In this document: positions 9,679 to 18,374 of the stretch, in pieces
Numbering within the stretch: position 1 is the stretch's first letter
How the letters are laid out: every line of letters begins with the position of its first letter
Assembly: GCA_029263395.1 (NCBI GenBank)
Contig: JAJCXO010000156.1
Coordinates: 1-64,000, forward strand
Length of the DNA: 64,000 nucleotides
Origin: Acidobacteriota bacterium
GTDB lineage: Bacteria > Acidobacteriota > Thermoanaerobaculia > Multivoradales > J023
Direction of reading: 5' to 3'
Notes under the pieces: model-generated
Seen by the model: the letters and a program-made list of their open reading frames with translations, nothing else
What the model was told of the DNA's origin: nothing
Databases searched by the model: none
Made by a program: the position numbers and the translations under genes

Positions 9679-10070
9679 TTGTCCTCGACACCCATACCTG
9701 GGTGTGGTGGGTCGGCTGTCCTGAGTTGCTTTCCAAGACAGCAAGCCGGGAAATTGATCAAGCCCTCGACGAGTCCAGCATCTACATTTCGGCCATCAGC
9801 TGCTGGGAAGTCTCGATGCTGGTCATGAAAGGTCGTCTAGAGCTGACGACGAACCTCGAGGATTGGATTGCCCGCTCCGAAGCTCTGCCTTTTTTCCAGT
9901 TCGTGCCTGTTAACAACCGTATCGCTGTGCAGTCCAACCGGCTACCCGGCGAGTTGCACAGTGATCCTGCGGATCGCATCATTATCGCAACCGCGCTTTC
10001 CCTTGGAGCGCCACTCATCACCAAGGACCGAAAGATCAGGTCCTATCCAAATGTCGAGTCTCTATGGTGA
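9675..10070 (+). CDS. PIN-domain toxin (VapC family)
   Basis: Start chosen at ATG 9675, inside the antitoxin stop (ATGA); the 131-residue product then begins MIVLDTHTWVWW, as PIN toxins do. Acidic residues expected to hold the metal ions are visible: Asp5, Glu45 (SCWEVSML), Asp97/Asp100 (DPADRIIIATAL) and Asp118 (ITKDRKI). VapC-like toxins are Mg-dependent RNases that cut tRNA or rRNA. All key residues are present, so the toxin looks active and is held by the upstream antitoxin. The gene converges with the membrane protein at 10097. Confidence 0.92.
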   Translation: MIVLDTHTWVWWVGCPELLSKTASREIDQALDESSIYISAISCWEVSMLVMKGRLELTTNLEDWIARSEALPFFQFVPVNNRIAVQSNRLPGELHSDPADRIIIATALSLGAPLITKDRKIRSYPNVESLW

Positions 10071-10096
10071 CGTGGGACAAGACGTGCAGCACGGCC

Positions 10097-10462
10097 TCAG
10101 GCTTGTCCTTGGTTCGTTAACTCTCGCCGGCCTCGACGTGCACGGCGATAAAACACCGCCGCCGCGACGAGAAACACAGTCGCAGCGACGACCCAAGCGT
10201 AAGGTAAACCTTGTTTGCCCTGCTGAAAGTAGTCGTAGCTCAAGAACGCGGCGACCAGTGCGTTGCAAAAGTAGATCACCGCGCTGGTCATCTCCGGAGC
10301 TTTGGAGACAAATCGCACGGCGATCCAATTGGCCGCGGTCATCATCAGATTGACCGCGGCTAGCACGGTACTGCCCTGATCGAAGGCGTCGAGGCTTGCC
10401 AATAGGAATGGCAATGCCCCGATGATCAACGGCAGTTTCAGCTTACGCTCAGCTTTGTCCAT
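10097..10462 (-). CDS. small membrane protein, unknown
   Basis: The 121-residue protein has four hydrophobic segments (about residues 11-26, 32-51, 60-77 and 88-105) and a basic C-terminus (YRRARRGRRE), so it is an inner-membrane protein with that end probably in the cytosol. No family was recognised. It begins 35 bases after the PQQ-repeat gene on the same strand and is likely co-transcribed with it. Confidence 0.7.
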   Translation of the reverse strand: MDKAERKLKLPLIIGALPFLLASLDAFDQGSTVLAAVNLMMTAANWIAVRFVSKAPEMTSAVIYFCNALVAAFLSYDYFQQGKQGLPYAWVVAATVFLVAAAVFYRRARRGRRELTNQGQA

Positions 10463-10497
10463 GCTGATCTTTACGCTCAGCGCCGCGTTCTCTGCGG

Positions 10498-12513
10498 TTA
10501 GGGCGCAAAGTCGTTCAACTTTTCGTAACCCTCGGGCACTTGCAGCTGGTAGGCATCAGCAGCCACTTCGGGGTTGGCTTCGAGATGGGTCAGGATCATG
10601 TCCAGGCTGCCTTTCCCTTGCCGGTTCTCGAACTCACGCAGGCGCCGCCGCGGTAGCAGATCCTCGGTGCCGAAATACCAAGTGGCCTCGCCTCGGCGTC
10701 CACCATAAACCACCCGCACCTTGTGGCACTCGACTCCGGCAACCGTCTCCTTGCCTTGCAATTCGACGGATTCGGCGTTGATCTCGTCATCGAACGGCGA
10801 CTCGTGCACCAGCTCGGCCATAAAAACTCCTCCCAGCGTCCTCCGGGCGGAGCCCAACACCCCGTTGTCGATGTCTTCATAAACCTTCTTGCTCTTGTGG
10901 TCGATCAGGAAGAAGGTCTCGCCGTCACTACCGGCATCGAACTCAATCGCCTCGCCAGATCCCGGCTGCTGGGTCTTGACCCGACCAAAGAACCTCTGCG
11001 GCGCCTGGCCGTCCCAGCCACTCAGCACCCCTTCGCCTTCGGTTGGTGTTGCAAATTCGGTAGCAACGCCTCCCGGTGTTGACTTCACTTTGAACCGTGC
11101 GGTGTGCACGGCCCGGGTCGCGGCATCCACCTTGCGCAACAACTTGACCGCTTCAGAGTCTTCCTTGGCCACCTCACCCTCAGCCTCCCCAGCGGCTGGC
11201 GCTTCGGTCGCCATCTTGGCGCTGGCGGGGGCCTCGGTTCGGCTGGTACTGAGGTCCAGGGCTATGAGACGTAGCTTGTCCCGGACATACATGTGCTTAC
11301 CGACGATCGTCGGCGCCGACCATGCGACCCGGTCGAGTAACTCGACCTCGGAGTGAACGGTGAGCCCCTCAGGAGTGGCGGTCGTCAAGAAAAGCTTGCC
11401 GTCTTCGTCGAGCACCACAATTCGGCCATCGGCATACACCGAGTTGGCTTTGGCGAAGCCTCGCTCACGCCAGGGGATTTCACCCGTTTTCACGTTGATC
11501 GCTGACATGAACGCTGGCGACCGACTGCCGCTAGAGCCATAAACGTAATCGCCTTGATTGACCGTCGTAGCGTGGTAGAACTGGATTTTACGACTCGACC
11601 ATAACTCCTCTACCTCGGTCTTGCCGCCTTCACTAGGGGTCAGTTTGAGACCGCGGGAACCAGCCTGATTTGCCGACAGGAAGAGGTATTGGCCGTCGAC
11701 CAACGCCGGTAGGTTGATGTTCTGGTCCCACTGATTCTCGATCGCGTAGCGCCAGTATTCCTCACCGTTGTTGGGATTGACGCCAATCATTTCCTTGGCC
11801 ATGAACGCCACAAACTGCTCTTGGCCATTGACGTTCAAAATTTGACCGGTCGAATAGCTATTTTTATAGCTCAGGGCCTGCCAGGCGACGCTACCGTCTT
11901 TCTTGTTGAAGGCGACGATGCTGTTGCCTTCGCCGCCAACCAACACGATGATGGTGTCCTTGTACTCGATTGGGCTCGACGAATAGCCGTGGTTCAGCTT
12001 GTTGCCACCAAACTTTTCGCCCCACAGCTCCTGCGACCACGCAACCTTGCCGTCAGCCTTGTCGAGGGCGAACATCCTGCCGGCGATGCCGATGGTGTAA
12101 ATCCGATCACCGGAAATCAGCGGTGTCGATCGCGGCCCAGTACCAAATTGGGTGACGTGCCCTTCGTCAGGATCGTCATCATAAACGTGCTCCCAGATGG
12201 TCTCACCGGTCGCCGCGTCCATACAGATCACAACTTCGTCCATGTCGTCGGCCCGGTACATCGTGTAGAGACGACCGTCTTCCACCAAAATGGTCGAGTA
12301 GCCTTCGCCGAGATCCCGTGACCACAATTCCTTCGGGCCAAACTCGCCCCAACTCGCAGCGACGCCCGTACCGGGAGCTTTGAAGTCATGGCCCGGCCCA
12401 CCCCACTGCGTCCAATTCTCCGTCGGGTCACCCAACGCTGGCAAAGCCAGGAGCAACATCGCTATCAGGGGCAGGGCACTGCCAACTGAGGGCGTTCTCG
12501 TCAATGGTCTCAT
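10498..12513 (-). CDS. secreted PQQ-type beta-propeller fused to LolA-like domain
   Basis: The 671-residue protein has a signal peptide (residues 1-28, ending LPALGD). Residues about 30-405 form a PQQ/quinoprotein-like propeller with recurring blade motifs (DAATGETIWEHVY, DKADGKVAWSQ, NKKDGSVAWQA, NVKTGEIPWRE). An Ala/Glu-rich linker (about 410-450) leads to a C-terminal domain (about 452-671) resembling LolA/LppX or DUF2092-like lipid-binding folds: VDAATRAVHTARFKVKST, SDGETFFLIDHKSKKVYED, VAGVECHKVRVVY. No quinone-dehydrogenase Cys pair or metal residues are obvious, so the propeller is probably a binding scaffold. The combination suggests an envelope protein that binds protein and lipid ligands. 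Confidence 0.85.
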   Translation of the reverse strand: MRPLTRTPSVGSALPLIAMLLLALPALGDPTENWTQWGGPGHDFKAPGTGVAASWGEFGPKELWSRDLGEGYSTILVEDGRLYTMYRADDMDEVVICMDAATGETIWEHVYDDDPDEGHVTQFGTGPRSTPLISGDRIYTIGIAGRMFALDKADGKVAWSQELWGEKFGGNKLNHGYSSSPIEYKDTIIVLVGGEGNSIVAFNKKDGSVAWQALSYKNSYSTGQILNVNGQEQFVAFMAKEMIGVNPNNGEEYWRYAIENQWDQNINLPALVDGQYLFLSANQAGSRGLKLTPSEGGKTEVEELWSSRKIQFYHATTVNQGDYVYGSSGSRSPAFMSAINVKTGEIPWRERGFAKANSVYADGRIVVLDEDGKLFLTTATPEGLTVHSEVELLDRVAWSAPTIVGKHMYVRDKLRLIALDLSTSRTEAPASAKMATEAPAAGEAEGEVAKEDSEAVKLLRKVDAATRAVHTARFKVKSTPGGVATEFATPTEGEGVLSGWDGQAPQRFFGRVKTQQPGSGEAIEFDAGSDGETFFLIDHKSKKVYEDIDNGVLGSARRTLGGVFMAELVHESPFDDEINAESVELQGKETVAGVECHKVRVVYGGRRGEATWYFGTEDLLPRRRLREFENRQGKGSLDMILTHLEANPEVAADAYQLQVPEGYEKLNDFAP

Positions 12514-12761
12514 CGATCCACCTTCCTATCTGTCTGACGTTTCGCTGTTTTTGAAATTTTCAGTTCAGCCCTTCGTTGCACCACCGGGGCCGAGGCCTCA
12601 CCGGAGATTGCTCGAGGACCGGATCTTTGGGTCGTGATTCTTCACTGAGTACGATACCAGAGCCACCGAGGTTTGCCTGAGGCCAGACAACGAAGCAAGT
12701 GACCCAACGCAGACTTCCCTGGTTCCCGCGATATGTGCACCCACAGTCAACTGCGAAACAC

Positions 12762-13490
12762 TCAGGTCAAGAGCTTACGCACCTCTTCGATCCGACTCCG
12801 CGACACCGGTACCCGGTCTCCGGCTTCCAACTCCAGCCAATAGCGACCACCGCTCGCCGCATGCAACTGGACAATCCGATCGAGGTCGACGAGATACGAC
12901 CGATGCACCCTCGCGAAGCGGGCCGGTAGGATCTGCTCGAGGGTGTTCAACGTCTTGCTGTGCAGGCGGGTGGAACCATCCGTGAGATGGAGGGTCGAAT
13001 AGTCGCCAGAACCCTGGATAGTACGGACGGTGGCCATCGGCACAAGCTCGATGCGACCGGGACGCTTGACGGCGAGGTGTTGGAGCTCAGCTCTCAGGGT
13101 GTCCTCTCTGCCATCGACCGAGCGACCCTCTGACTGACGGTCTTCCAACCGACGTAACGCCTGCTCCAGCCGGGCCGGGCCGAAGGGTTTGGGAACAAAG
13201 TCGAGAACACCCACCTCAAACGCGCGCAACGCTTGATCGTGATGGGCAGAGACAACAATGGTGTGGAACGGACCGGCGACGGCTTCGTTCAGCAGCTCGA
13301 AACCGTCACGGCCATTCAGGTTGAGATCGAGGAACACAACGTCAGGGCCCTGCTTGGCAATCAGGTCGCGTGCCACCACCAAGTTGTCGGCGACGGCGAG
13401 GTTGAACTCACGCTCACCGAAGTAACCGTGGATCAACCGTTCGAGGCGAGCGGCCACCATCGTCTCGTCTTCGACGATCAGGACCCGCAT
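12762..13490 (-). CDS. LytTR-family response regulator
   Basis: Start set at ATG 13490 (MRVLIVEDE); a TTG 48 bases upstream would run into the kinase gene. The 242-residue protein has a receiver domain (1-120) with acidic pocket Glu7/Asp8, phosphoacceptor Asp55 (VFLDLNLNG) and conserved Lys (FVPKPFG), then a LytTR DNA-binding domain (about 145-242; VRTIQGSGDYSTLHL, FARVHRSYLVDLDRI). It is the output partner of the kinase encoded just upstream; the stop TGA of that gene is four bases before this ATG, so translation is probably coupled. Confidence 0.95.
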   Translation of the reverse strand: MRVLIVEDETMVAARLERLIHGYFGEREFNLAVADNLVVARDLIAKQGPDVVFLDLNLNGRDGFELLNEAVAGPFHTIVVSAHHDQALRAFEVGVLDFVPKPFGPARLEQALRRLEDRQSEGRSVDGREDTLRAELQHLAVKRPGRIELVPMATVRTIQGSGDYSTLHLTDGSTRLHSKTLNTLEQILPARFARVHRSYLVDLDRIVQLHAASGGRYWLELEAGDRVPVSRSRIEEVRKLLT

Positions 13491-13494
13491 GAGC

Positions 13495-15234
13495 TCAAGC
13501 CGGGACGGTCCATTCGGTCGCCCATACGTCACCCTCAACCCGCGAGATCAATCCCACCTCCGATCCGAAGCTCTCTTCCAACCGCGTGCGAACGTAACGC
13601 ATGCCGGTTCCCTCCTCGCCGCCAGAAGATCTATCGGGCTCCGTCGACAGAGCTTCTCCAAGGGGTGTCTCGAGCCGGTAGCAAGTCGCCGCGCCGTGAC
13701 GGCTAGCGATGAGTTGGAACACCGTCTCGGGGTGCCGGTAACGATTGTGAGTGAGGGCGTTTTCGAGCAGAGTGTGCAGCACTCCGGGAGCGGTTGGAGC
13801 GTCGACGTTGATACCTGTGGTCTCGAGACGAAACTTACGATCTTGGCGATAACCCATGACCTCCAGATGGCTGCGGCACAGGCGCAGCTCGCTGGACCAT
13901 GGGATGGTACGTTGATCGGCAATGTCGTACAGCATCCGCATCTCTTGCGACAGGCTGTCGAGCATCTCCGACGCCACTTCGGGCTGACGCTCGAACCATT
14001 CGGCTAGGGCGGTCAAGGTGTTCATCAGAAAGTGAGGCTGGATGCTGCGCTTCACGAGCTCTGCCTCGAGCCGCGCTGAACGCAACCGCTCGGCCACCAG
14101 CCGCCGCGAATCATCTCGCGCTTGGATCGCCCGCGACACCAGGAGCAACGCCAAGGTACCGTCGAGGGCCAGGAAGACGGTTTGATCGGCGAAGCGCCCC
14201 GGCTTCCAAACGAACACTGCCAGGCAGAGTACAACACCGAGGGTCGCCAGGACGCTACCCGGTAAACCCCGACGGATCGCGCCCACACCCCACACCGTGC
14301 TCGCCACCAACGCGATGGCAAAAAAGGCTCCCACTTTTGCGTCCCACCCCGGCAAGCCGAAAAACGCCACCAGCGAAAGCGCAAGGCAGATCGCCAGCAG
14401 TCCTCTGCCATAACGGCCACGGAAGCGGGTCACAAAAAACAGCACCAGTAGGGCACACGTCAACCAAGCAAAAGCCGCAACGCCATAAAGACGTGGAAAG
14501 TGCCAGTCGTAGGTGTACCCCACCAGAGAACGCCAAGCCTCGACGACGAGCAACCCGCCCGCCGACAGGCTGAGCAGCCCGAGCAGCAGATAGGAACGCT
14601 CGCGAACCAACACGAACATAGCCAGAAAATAGATCGCCGCCACCGCTTTGGCACTCAGGCTGGCAATCGCGATACCGGAGTAGGCCCCCGCCAACTCGAT
14701 GAATTCGGCATAGGTGGAGACGGCAAGAAAGTAAAAACCAACCAATGGCTCTCGTTGACGATGCTGAGTCGAACACCGACCGGCCAGCAGATGGCGCCCC
14801 GCGGTTGCCATGCGCGGGGGCAGAAACGTCGGTGCATCGATCGGTCCCGCAATCTCCTCTTGTGGACTGCTTCCGACTTTGCCATGCGCCGGCAATGCTT
14901 CGCCGTCCCAAAACAGCTCACAAGTTGCCAAAGCCGACAGCCACACCGCGAGCGGTTCGGTGGAGTTGACGTGGGCGTCCGTGAGCGTGACCTCGGCGCG
15001 CAGCCAGAAGATCTCGTCCTGACCGCCGAGGTCCGAAAACGCGCTGACCTGCCATTGACCTGACGGCTCATCAATCTGCGACCACGAGGCATCGTCACCA
15101 ATCGTCCAGGCAACCTCGTCAACCCGCACCCATGGTAGGCGCGAGTCGGAAGAGACCGAGCAAGCACTGCTCACGAGTGCAGCTAAACCGATCCAAGCCT
15201 TCCAGCCGGCGCAACCCTTAAAACCGTGCCACAT
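13495..15234 (-). CDS. LytS-type membrane histidine kinase
   Basis: The 579-residue protein has an N-terminal hydrophobic leader, a periplasmic domain (about 30-175, resembling 7TMR-DISM extracellular modules), about seven membrane segments (about 185-370), a short coiled region (RRLVAERLRSARLEAEL) and a His_kinase domain. The phosphoacceptor is His401 in RSIQPHFLMNTLTAL, typical of LytS/AlgZ kinases. The ATP-binding region has the N box (LENALTHN) and a glycine-rich segment (GGEEGTGMRYVRTRL). It senses an unknown envelope or carbohydrate-like signal and phosphorylates the LytTR regulator encoded directly downstream. Confidence 0.93.
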   Translation of the reverse strand: MWHGFKGCAGWKAWIGLAALVSSACSVSSDSRLPWVRVDEVAWTIGDDASWSQIDEPSGQWQVSAFSDLGGQDEIFWLRAEVTLTDAHVNSTEPLAVWLSALATCELFWDGEALPAHGKVGSSPQEEIAGPIDAPTFLPPRMATAGRHLLAGRCSTQHRQREPLVGFYFLAVSTYAEFIELAGAYSGIAIASLSAKAVAAIYFLAMFVLVRERSYLLLGLLSLSAGGLLVVEAWRSLVGYTYDWHFPRLYGVAAFAWLTCALLVLFFVTRFRGRYGRGLLAICLALSLVAFFGLPGWDAKVGAFFAIALVASTVWGVGAIRRGLPGSVLATLGVVLCLAVFVWKPGRFADQTVFLALDGTLALLLVSRAIQARDDSRRLVAERLRSARLEAELVKRSIQPHFLMNTLTALAEWFERQPEVASEMLDSLSQEMRMLYDIADQRTIPWSSELRLCRSHLEVMGYRQDRKFRLETTGINVDAPTAPGVLHTLLENALTHNRYRHPETVFQLIASRHGAATCYRLETPLGEALSTEPDRSSGGEEGTGMRYVRTRLEESFGSEVGLISRVEGDVWATEWTVPA

Positions 15235-15379
15235 GCCGGCAGTCTAACAACGCGGATGTGCCGGCCGATGCAACTCACCGACCCGAGATGCAGCTCGCAG
15301 ATACCCACGAGAATTTAGGCGATCCGGCTCGTAACGTCCTTCAGAACGACACCTTCGGAACCCTTCCAAGGAGCTCATA

Positions 15380-17011
15380 ATGAAGAACCCATCCACAAAC
15401 GCTCGAGTCACGAACCGATGGTGGTGCGCGGCACTATTCGCCTTGTCCGCCCTCGGCTTCCTGATGATGTTTCTGTTCCAGCCCCTGTTCGATACCAACT
15501 TCTGGATCGCATGGTGGATCGCCTTTCCGTCCCTACTCGCTGCGTTATGGATGAGCAGCCGCCTGTTGTGGCGCTCGAAGCGCTGGTGGGTCAAGTCGGG
15601 CGCCGTGTTGGTTGTGTTGATCGGAGTCGCGTTGATTGCACCCGTGATCTTCGTGATCTACAAGCTACAGGCTGCTGGCGCGTCGATCCACATGCTGACG
15701 ACGGCGGAGAACAGCCAGCTCCCGGACTCCCGGAAGATCCATCAGCTTTACCTAGAGCTCGAGTCGACCCGAGCCGAAGACGCTCCGCCCATCGTCTATC
15801 TTGCTGGAGGCCCTGGCGGCGCTGGCTCTGCAACGCTTTACCTGAGTGGTCGGTACCCGGTGTTCATGGCGATGCGCGAATTTGGTGACGTCATCGCCTG
15901 GGATCAACGCGGCACGATGCCCTGGAACGATCCTTTCCTGCTCTGCCCGTCAACCTGGGATTACCCGCTGGACGTTCCTTTCGAGCTCGATCGGATGCTC
16001 GACCACCAGCGACCCTTTGTCGAGTCGTGTCGGCAGCACTTTCAAGACAAGGGTGTTGATCTCGCAACCTACACCACCGCCCAGAGCGTCGAAGATCTCG
16101 ACGATCTCCGCCGCCAGCTCGGTAGCGAACAGATCACGCTATGGGCCACCAGCTACGGTACCCACCTGGCGTTGGCCTACATGAAACGTTACCCACGGCG
16201 CGTCCATCGCGCCATCTTGCATGGCACCGAAGGGCTCGACCAAACCCTCAAGCTACCGAGCCAAGTGCAGGCGGCACTCGAACACACCCGCGAGCTGGCA
16301 CAGTCGGACGCAACGCTCAACAGCACCCCACCAGACATGCTGGCAGATCTCGCGGCGGTGCTCGCCGAGTTCGAGCGGGGACCCAAGGAGATACCACTCA
16401 ACGACGACGAAGAAGGAGCCACCAGTGTCGTCATCGGTCAGGAAGACGTTCGGTTGATGATCGCCTTACAGCTCCGCAACGGTTCCTCCAGATCCAAACT
16501 CCCGCGGATGATCGCCCGCATGCAAAAGGGCGACTTCTCTCGGGTTGCTGGTTTTGCCGCCAACATCCGGCGCTACAGTCGTGAGTCGCTGATGCATATC
16601 AACATGGACTGCGCTTCGGGCGCCACCGAGGCAAGGCTCCAACGTATCAATACCGAAGCCTCCCAATCGCTGCTCGGGAACATCATCAACACGGGTTTTC
16701 CAGAGATCTGTAACCTCGCCGACAGTCCGGATCTCGGCAACACCTTCCGTGCGCCATTCCAAACCGATATCCCTACCCTCTTCATCAGCGGCACCCTGGA
16801 CGGTCGTACCCCGGTAAGCAATGCCGAAGAAGTCCTGACCAGCTTCACCCAAGGTGAGCACCTGATCATCGAGGGCGCCGGTCATGGCGACGAGCTTTTC
16901 GTCTCGGCGCCGGAGATCTTGGTCGCTATGCAGCAGTTCATGCGCGGCGAAGTACTCACCGTCCACCACATCCGTGTGGCCTTCGAATTTGCGCCGATCG
17001 AAGGTGACTGA
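15380..17011 (+). CDS. membrane-anchored alpha/beta hydrolase (S33 aminopeptidase-like)
   Basis: ATG 15380 follows AAGGAG. The 543-residue protein has three hydrophobic segments in its first ~95 residues (about 14-36, 41-58, 71-93), then an alpha/beta-hydrolase domain. The oxyanion element is YLAGGPGGAG, and AWDQRGTMPW is as in proline iminopeptidase and tripeptidyl aminopeptidase. The nucleophile is Ser258 in WATSYGTHLAL, so the elbow reads A-x-S-x-G instead of the usual G-x-S-x-G. Asp474 (SGTLDGRTP) and His502 (GAGHGDE) complete the triad. Substrates are likely peptides. It stands alone, divergent from the kinase gene. Confidence 0.85.
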   Translation: MKNPSTNARVTNRWWCAALFALSALGFLMMFLFQPLFDTNFWIAWWIAFPSLLAALWMSSRLLWRSKRWWVKSGAVLVVLIGVALIAPVIFVIYKLQAAGASIHMLTTAENSQLPDSRKIHQLYLELESTRAEDAPPIVYLAGGPGGAGSATLYLSGRYPVFMAMREFGDVIAWDQRGTMPWNDPFLLCPSTWDYPLDVPFELDRMLDHQRPFVESCRQHFQDKGVDLATYTTAQSVEDLDDLRRQLGSEQITLWATSYGTHLALAYMKRYPRRVHRAILHGTEGLDQTLKLPSQVQAALEHTRELAQSDATLNSTPPDMLADLAAVLAEFERGPKEIPLNDDEEGATSVVIGQEDVRLMIALQLRNGSSRSKLPRMIARMQKGDFSRVAGFAANIRRYSRESLMHINMDCASGATEARLQRINTEASQSLLGNIINTGFPEICNLADSPDLGNTFRAPFQTDIPTLFISGTLDGRTPVSNAEEVLTSFTQGEHLIIEGAGHGDELFVSAPEILVAMQQFMRGEVLTVHHIRVAFEFAPIEGD

Positions 17012-17064
17012 TTCACTCGAGTAACACCGTCGCCGGACCGCCTGGCCGCAATACAGAATATGAT

Positions 17065-17071
17065 GTTAGGC
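17065..17071 (+). other. GTTAGGC core site, putative left edge of a gene cassette
   Basis: GTTAGGC matches the GTTRRRY crossover consensus of integron attC sites, with exchange expected between G17065 and T17066. It lies 121 bases before the SDR start and pairs in sense with the GCCTAAC at 18040-18046 after the gene. The 7-mer alone could be chance; the support is its position opposite the attC-like hairpin. Confidence 0.45.
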
Positions 17072-17185
17072 CGCCGAAAGAGAGTGACTTCATGTCAATC
17101 GACGCGTACTGCCGAACCCAGCCTCGACCGTCGCGGCGGCCTCACACGATCATGGAGGTCGTGCATCGAGAGGAGAGCATCTGAG

Positions 17186-17992
17186 ATGACTGCATTCGCA
17201 GAATTCGAGAACCGAGTTGCCGTGCTGACAGGCGGCGCGTCCGGTATCGGTCGTGAACTCCTAAATCAGTTGGTACTACGAGGTGCGCATGTGGCAGCTT
17301 GCGACATCGATAGCGACAGACTGGAAACGGCGGTGCGGCGGGCTCGGGCGAGCAACCCTGAAGTACGCGTGACTGCACACGTGCACGACGTATCTGATGA
17401 AAAGTCGGTTGTTCGGTTGGTGAAGGAAGTCGCTAAAGAACACGGAAGTGACGCGATCCACTTGTTGTTCAACAACGCCGGCGTGGTGGGCGGCGGCTCG
17501 TTCGTCGTCGGACAGCGCGACGAGTGGGAGCGTACGTTCGCGGTATCCTGGTTCGGCACGTACTACTGCACCCGAGCGTTTCTCCCGATGCTCGTTGCTG
17601 CGGATCAGGGTGTCATCGTCAACACATCCTCGGTGAGCGGGATTTGGGCCAGCTTGGGGGCGGGATCGCCTCATACGGCCTATTCAGCGGCGAAGTTCGC
17701 GGTCCGGGGTTTTACAGAGTCGCTTCTTGTTGATCTCCGCGCGCACGCTCCCCATGTCTCTGCTGTGCTGGTCATGCCAGGCCATGTCCGTACCAGGATG
17801 CCGGCTCCTCCCCGGTCATGGCGCCGTGCGCTCAACTCACTGTTCGCCGACTATCAGCCAGTGACCAGCAAACAGGCGGCGGAGGCGATCCTGAACGCGG
17901 TGAGCAATGGCGACTGGCGGGTAGTCATTGGGCAGGACGCTGAGGCAGTCGACGCACGTGTCCGAGCAGATCCATATACGGCCTACGATTGA
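17186..17992 (+). CDS. short-chain dehydrogenase/reductase
   Basis: Start set at ATG 17186, ten bases after AGGAG; the frame is open upstream to 17060 but that part is Arg/Ser-rich and not SDR-like. The 268-residue enzyme has the cofactor loop TGGASGIG (15-22), the NNAG strand end, the Ser region NTSSVSG and the catalytic pair Tyr166-x3-Lys170 (YSAAK). Asp in ACDID at the end of strand 2 suggests a preference for NAD(H). The usual active-site Asn helix position reads VSWFGTYY (Ser). The substrate cannot be read from sequence. The gene lies between GTTAGGC and an attC-like hairpin, so it may have arrived as a cassette. Confidence 0.93.
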   Translation: MTAFAEFENRVAVLTGGASGIGRELLNQLVLRGAHVAACDIDSDRLETAVRRARASNPEVRVTAHVHDVSDEKSVVRLVKEVAKEHGSDAIHLLFNNAGVVGGGSFVVGQRDEWERTFAVSWFGTYYCTRAFLPMLVAADQGVIVNTSSVSGIWASLGAGSPHTAYSAAKFAVRGFTESLLVDLRAHAPHVSAVLVMPGHVRTRMPAPPRSWRRALNSLFADYQPVTSKQAAEAILNAVSNGDWRVVIGQDAEAVDARVRADPYTAYD

Positions 17993-18039
17993 TTGAGAAT
18001 GAGGCTGTGCGGCCGTGGGGCTTCTCGCTCTGCGCGGCT

Positions 18040-18121
18040 GCCTAACAACGCGCATGAACGCGGACAGAAGAGCTTCGTCGCTTTGCTCCGTAGCTCTTCC
18101 GCCGATTGTGCGTAGTTCCGA
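18040..18121 (+). repeat. attC-like imperfect hairpin after the SDR gene
   Basis: GCCTAAC (18040-18046) begins a ~80-base region that folds back on itself. AACAACGCGCA (18044-18054) pairs with TGTGCGTAGTT (18107-18117) with one mismatch and one G-T, and GAAGAGCT (18067-18074) pairs perfectly with AGCTCTTC (18092-18099), separated by unpaired GACA-like bases. Two stem blocks with extrahelical bases and an AAC/GTT outer pair are the hallmarks of integron attC sites. The 3' core reads GTTCCGA rather than GTTRRRY, as it would if the cassette sat at a non-canonical target. Confidence 0.5.
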
Positions 18122-18226
18122 TATGCAACCGAAGAACGAAGAGGCCGATACCCAATCATGACCATGAGCCCTATGCACTGACCGGCAGGGTCTGTTCCCA
18201 AACGCCAACGGCGTTTTATATCGAAG

Positions 18227-18288
18227 CCCAGGGTAAGCGAAGCGCCACCCTGGGGAAAAATGCAACCACACCCCCAACCCTGAAGGGT
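18227..18288. repeat. paired REP-like hairpins
   Basis: CCCAGGGT (18227-18234) pairs with ACCCTGGG (18247-18254) across a 12-base loop, and ACCCT-GA-AGGGT follows at 18277-18288. They resemble dispersed hairpin repeats of large environmental bacterial genomes. They lie in the 382-base gap 17993-18374, which has no gene apart from the attC-like element. Confidence 0.6.
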
Positions 18289-18374
18289 GGCATCGCCATG
18301 CCTCAGATGAACGAACGAGTATTGAGGCGCCAGGGGTTTCGGAGAAGACGCATCCCTTTGGTACGATCTGCACC

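Noticed and set aside
17060-17185. N-terminal extension of the SDR
   Set aside because: Arg/Ser-rich with no homologous shape, while ATG 17186 has a ribosome site and gives a normal SDR N-terminus.
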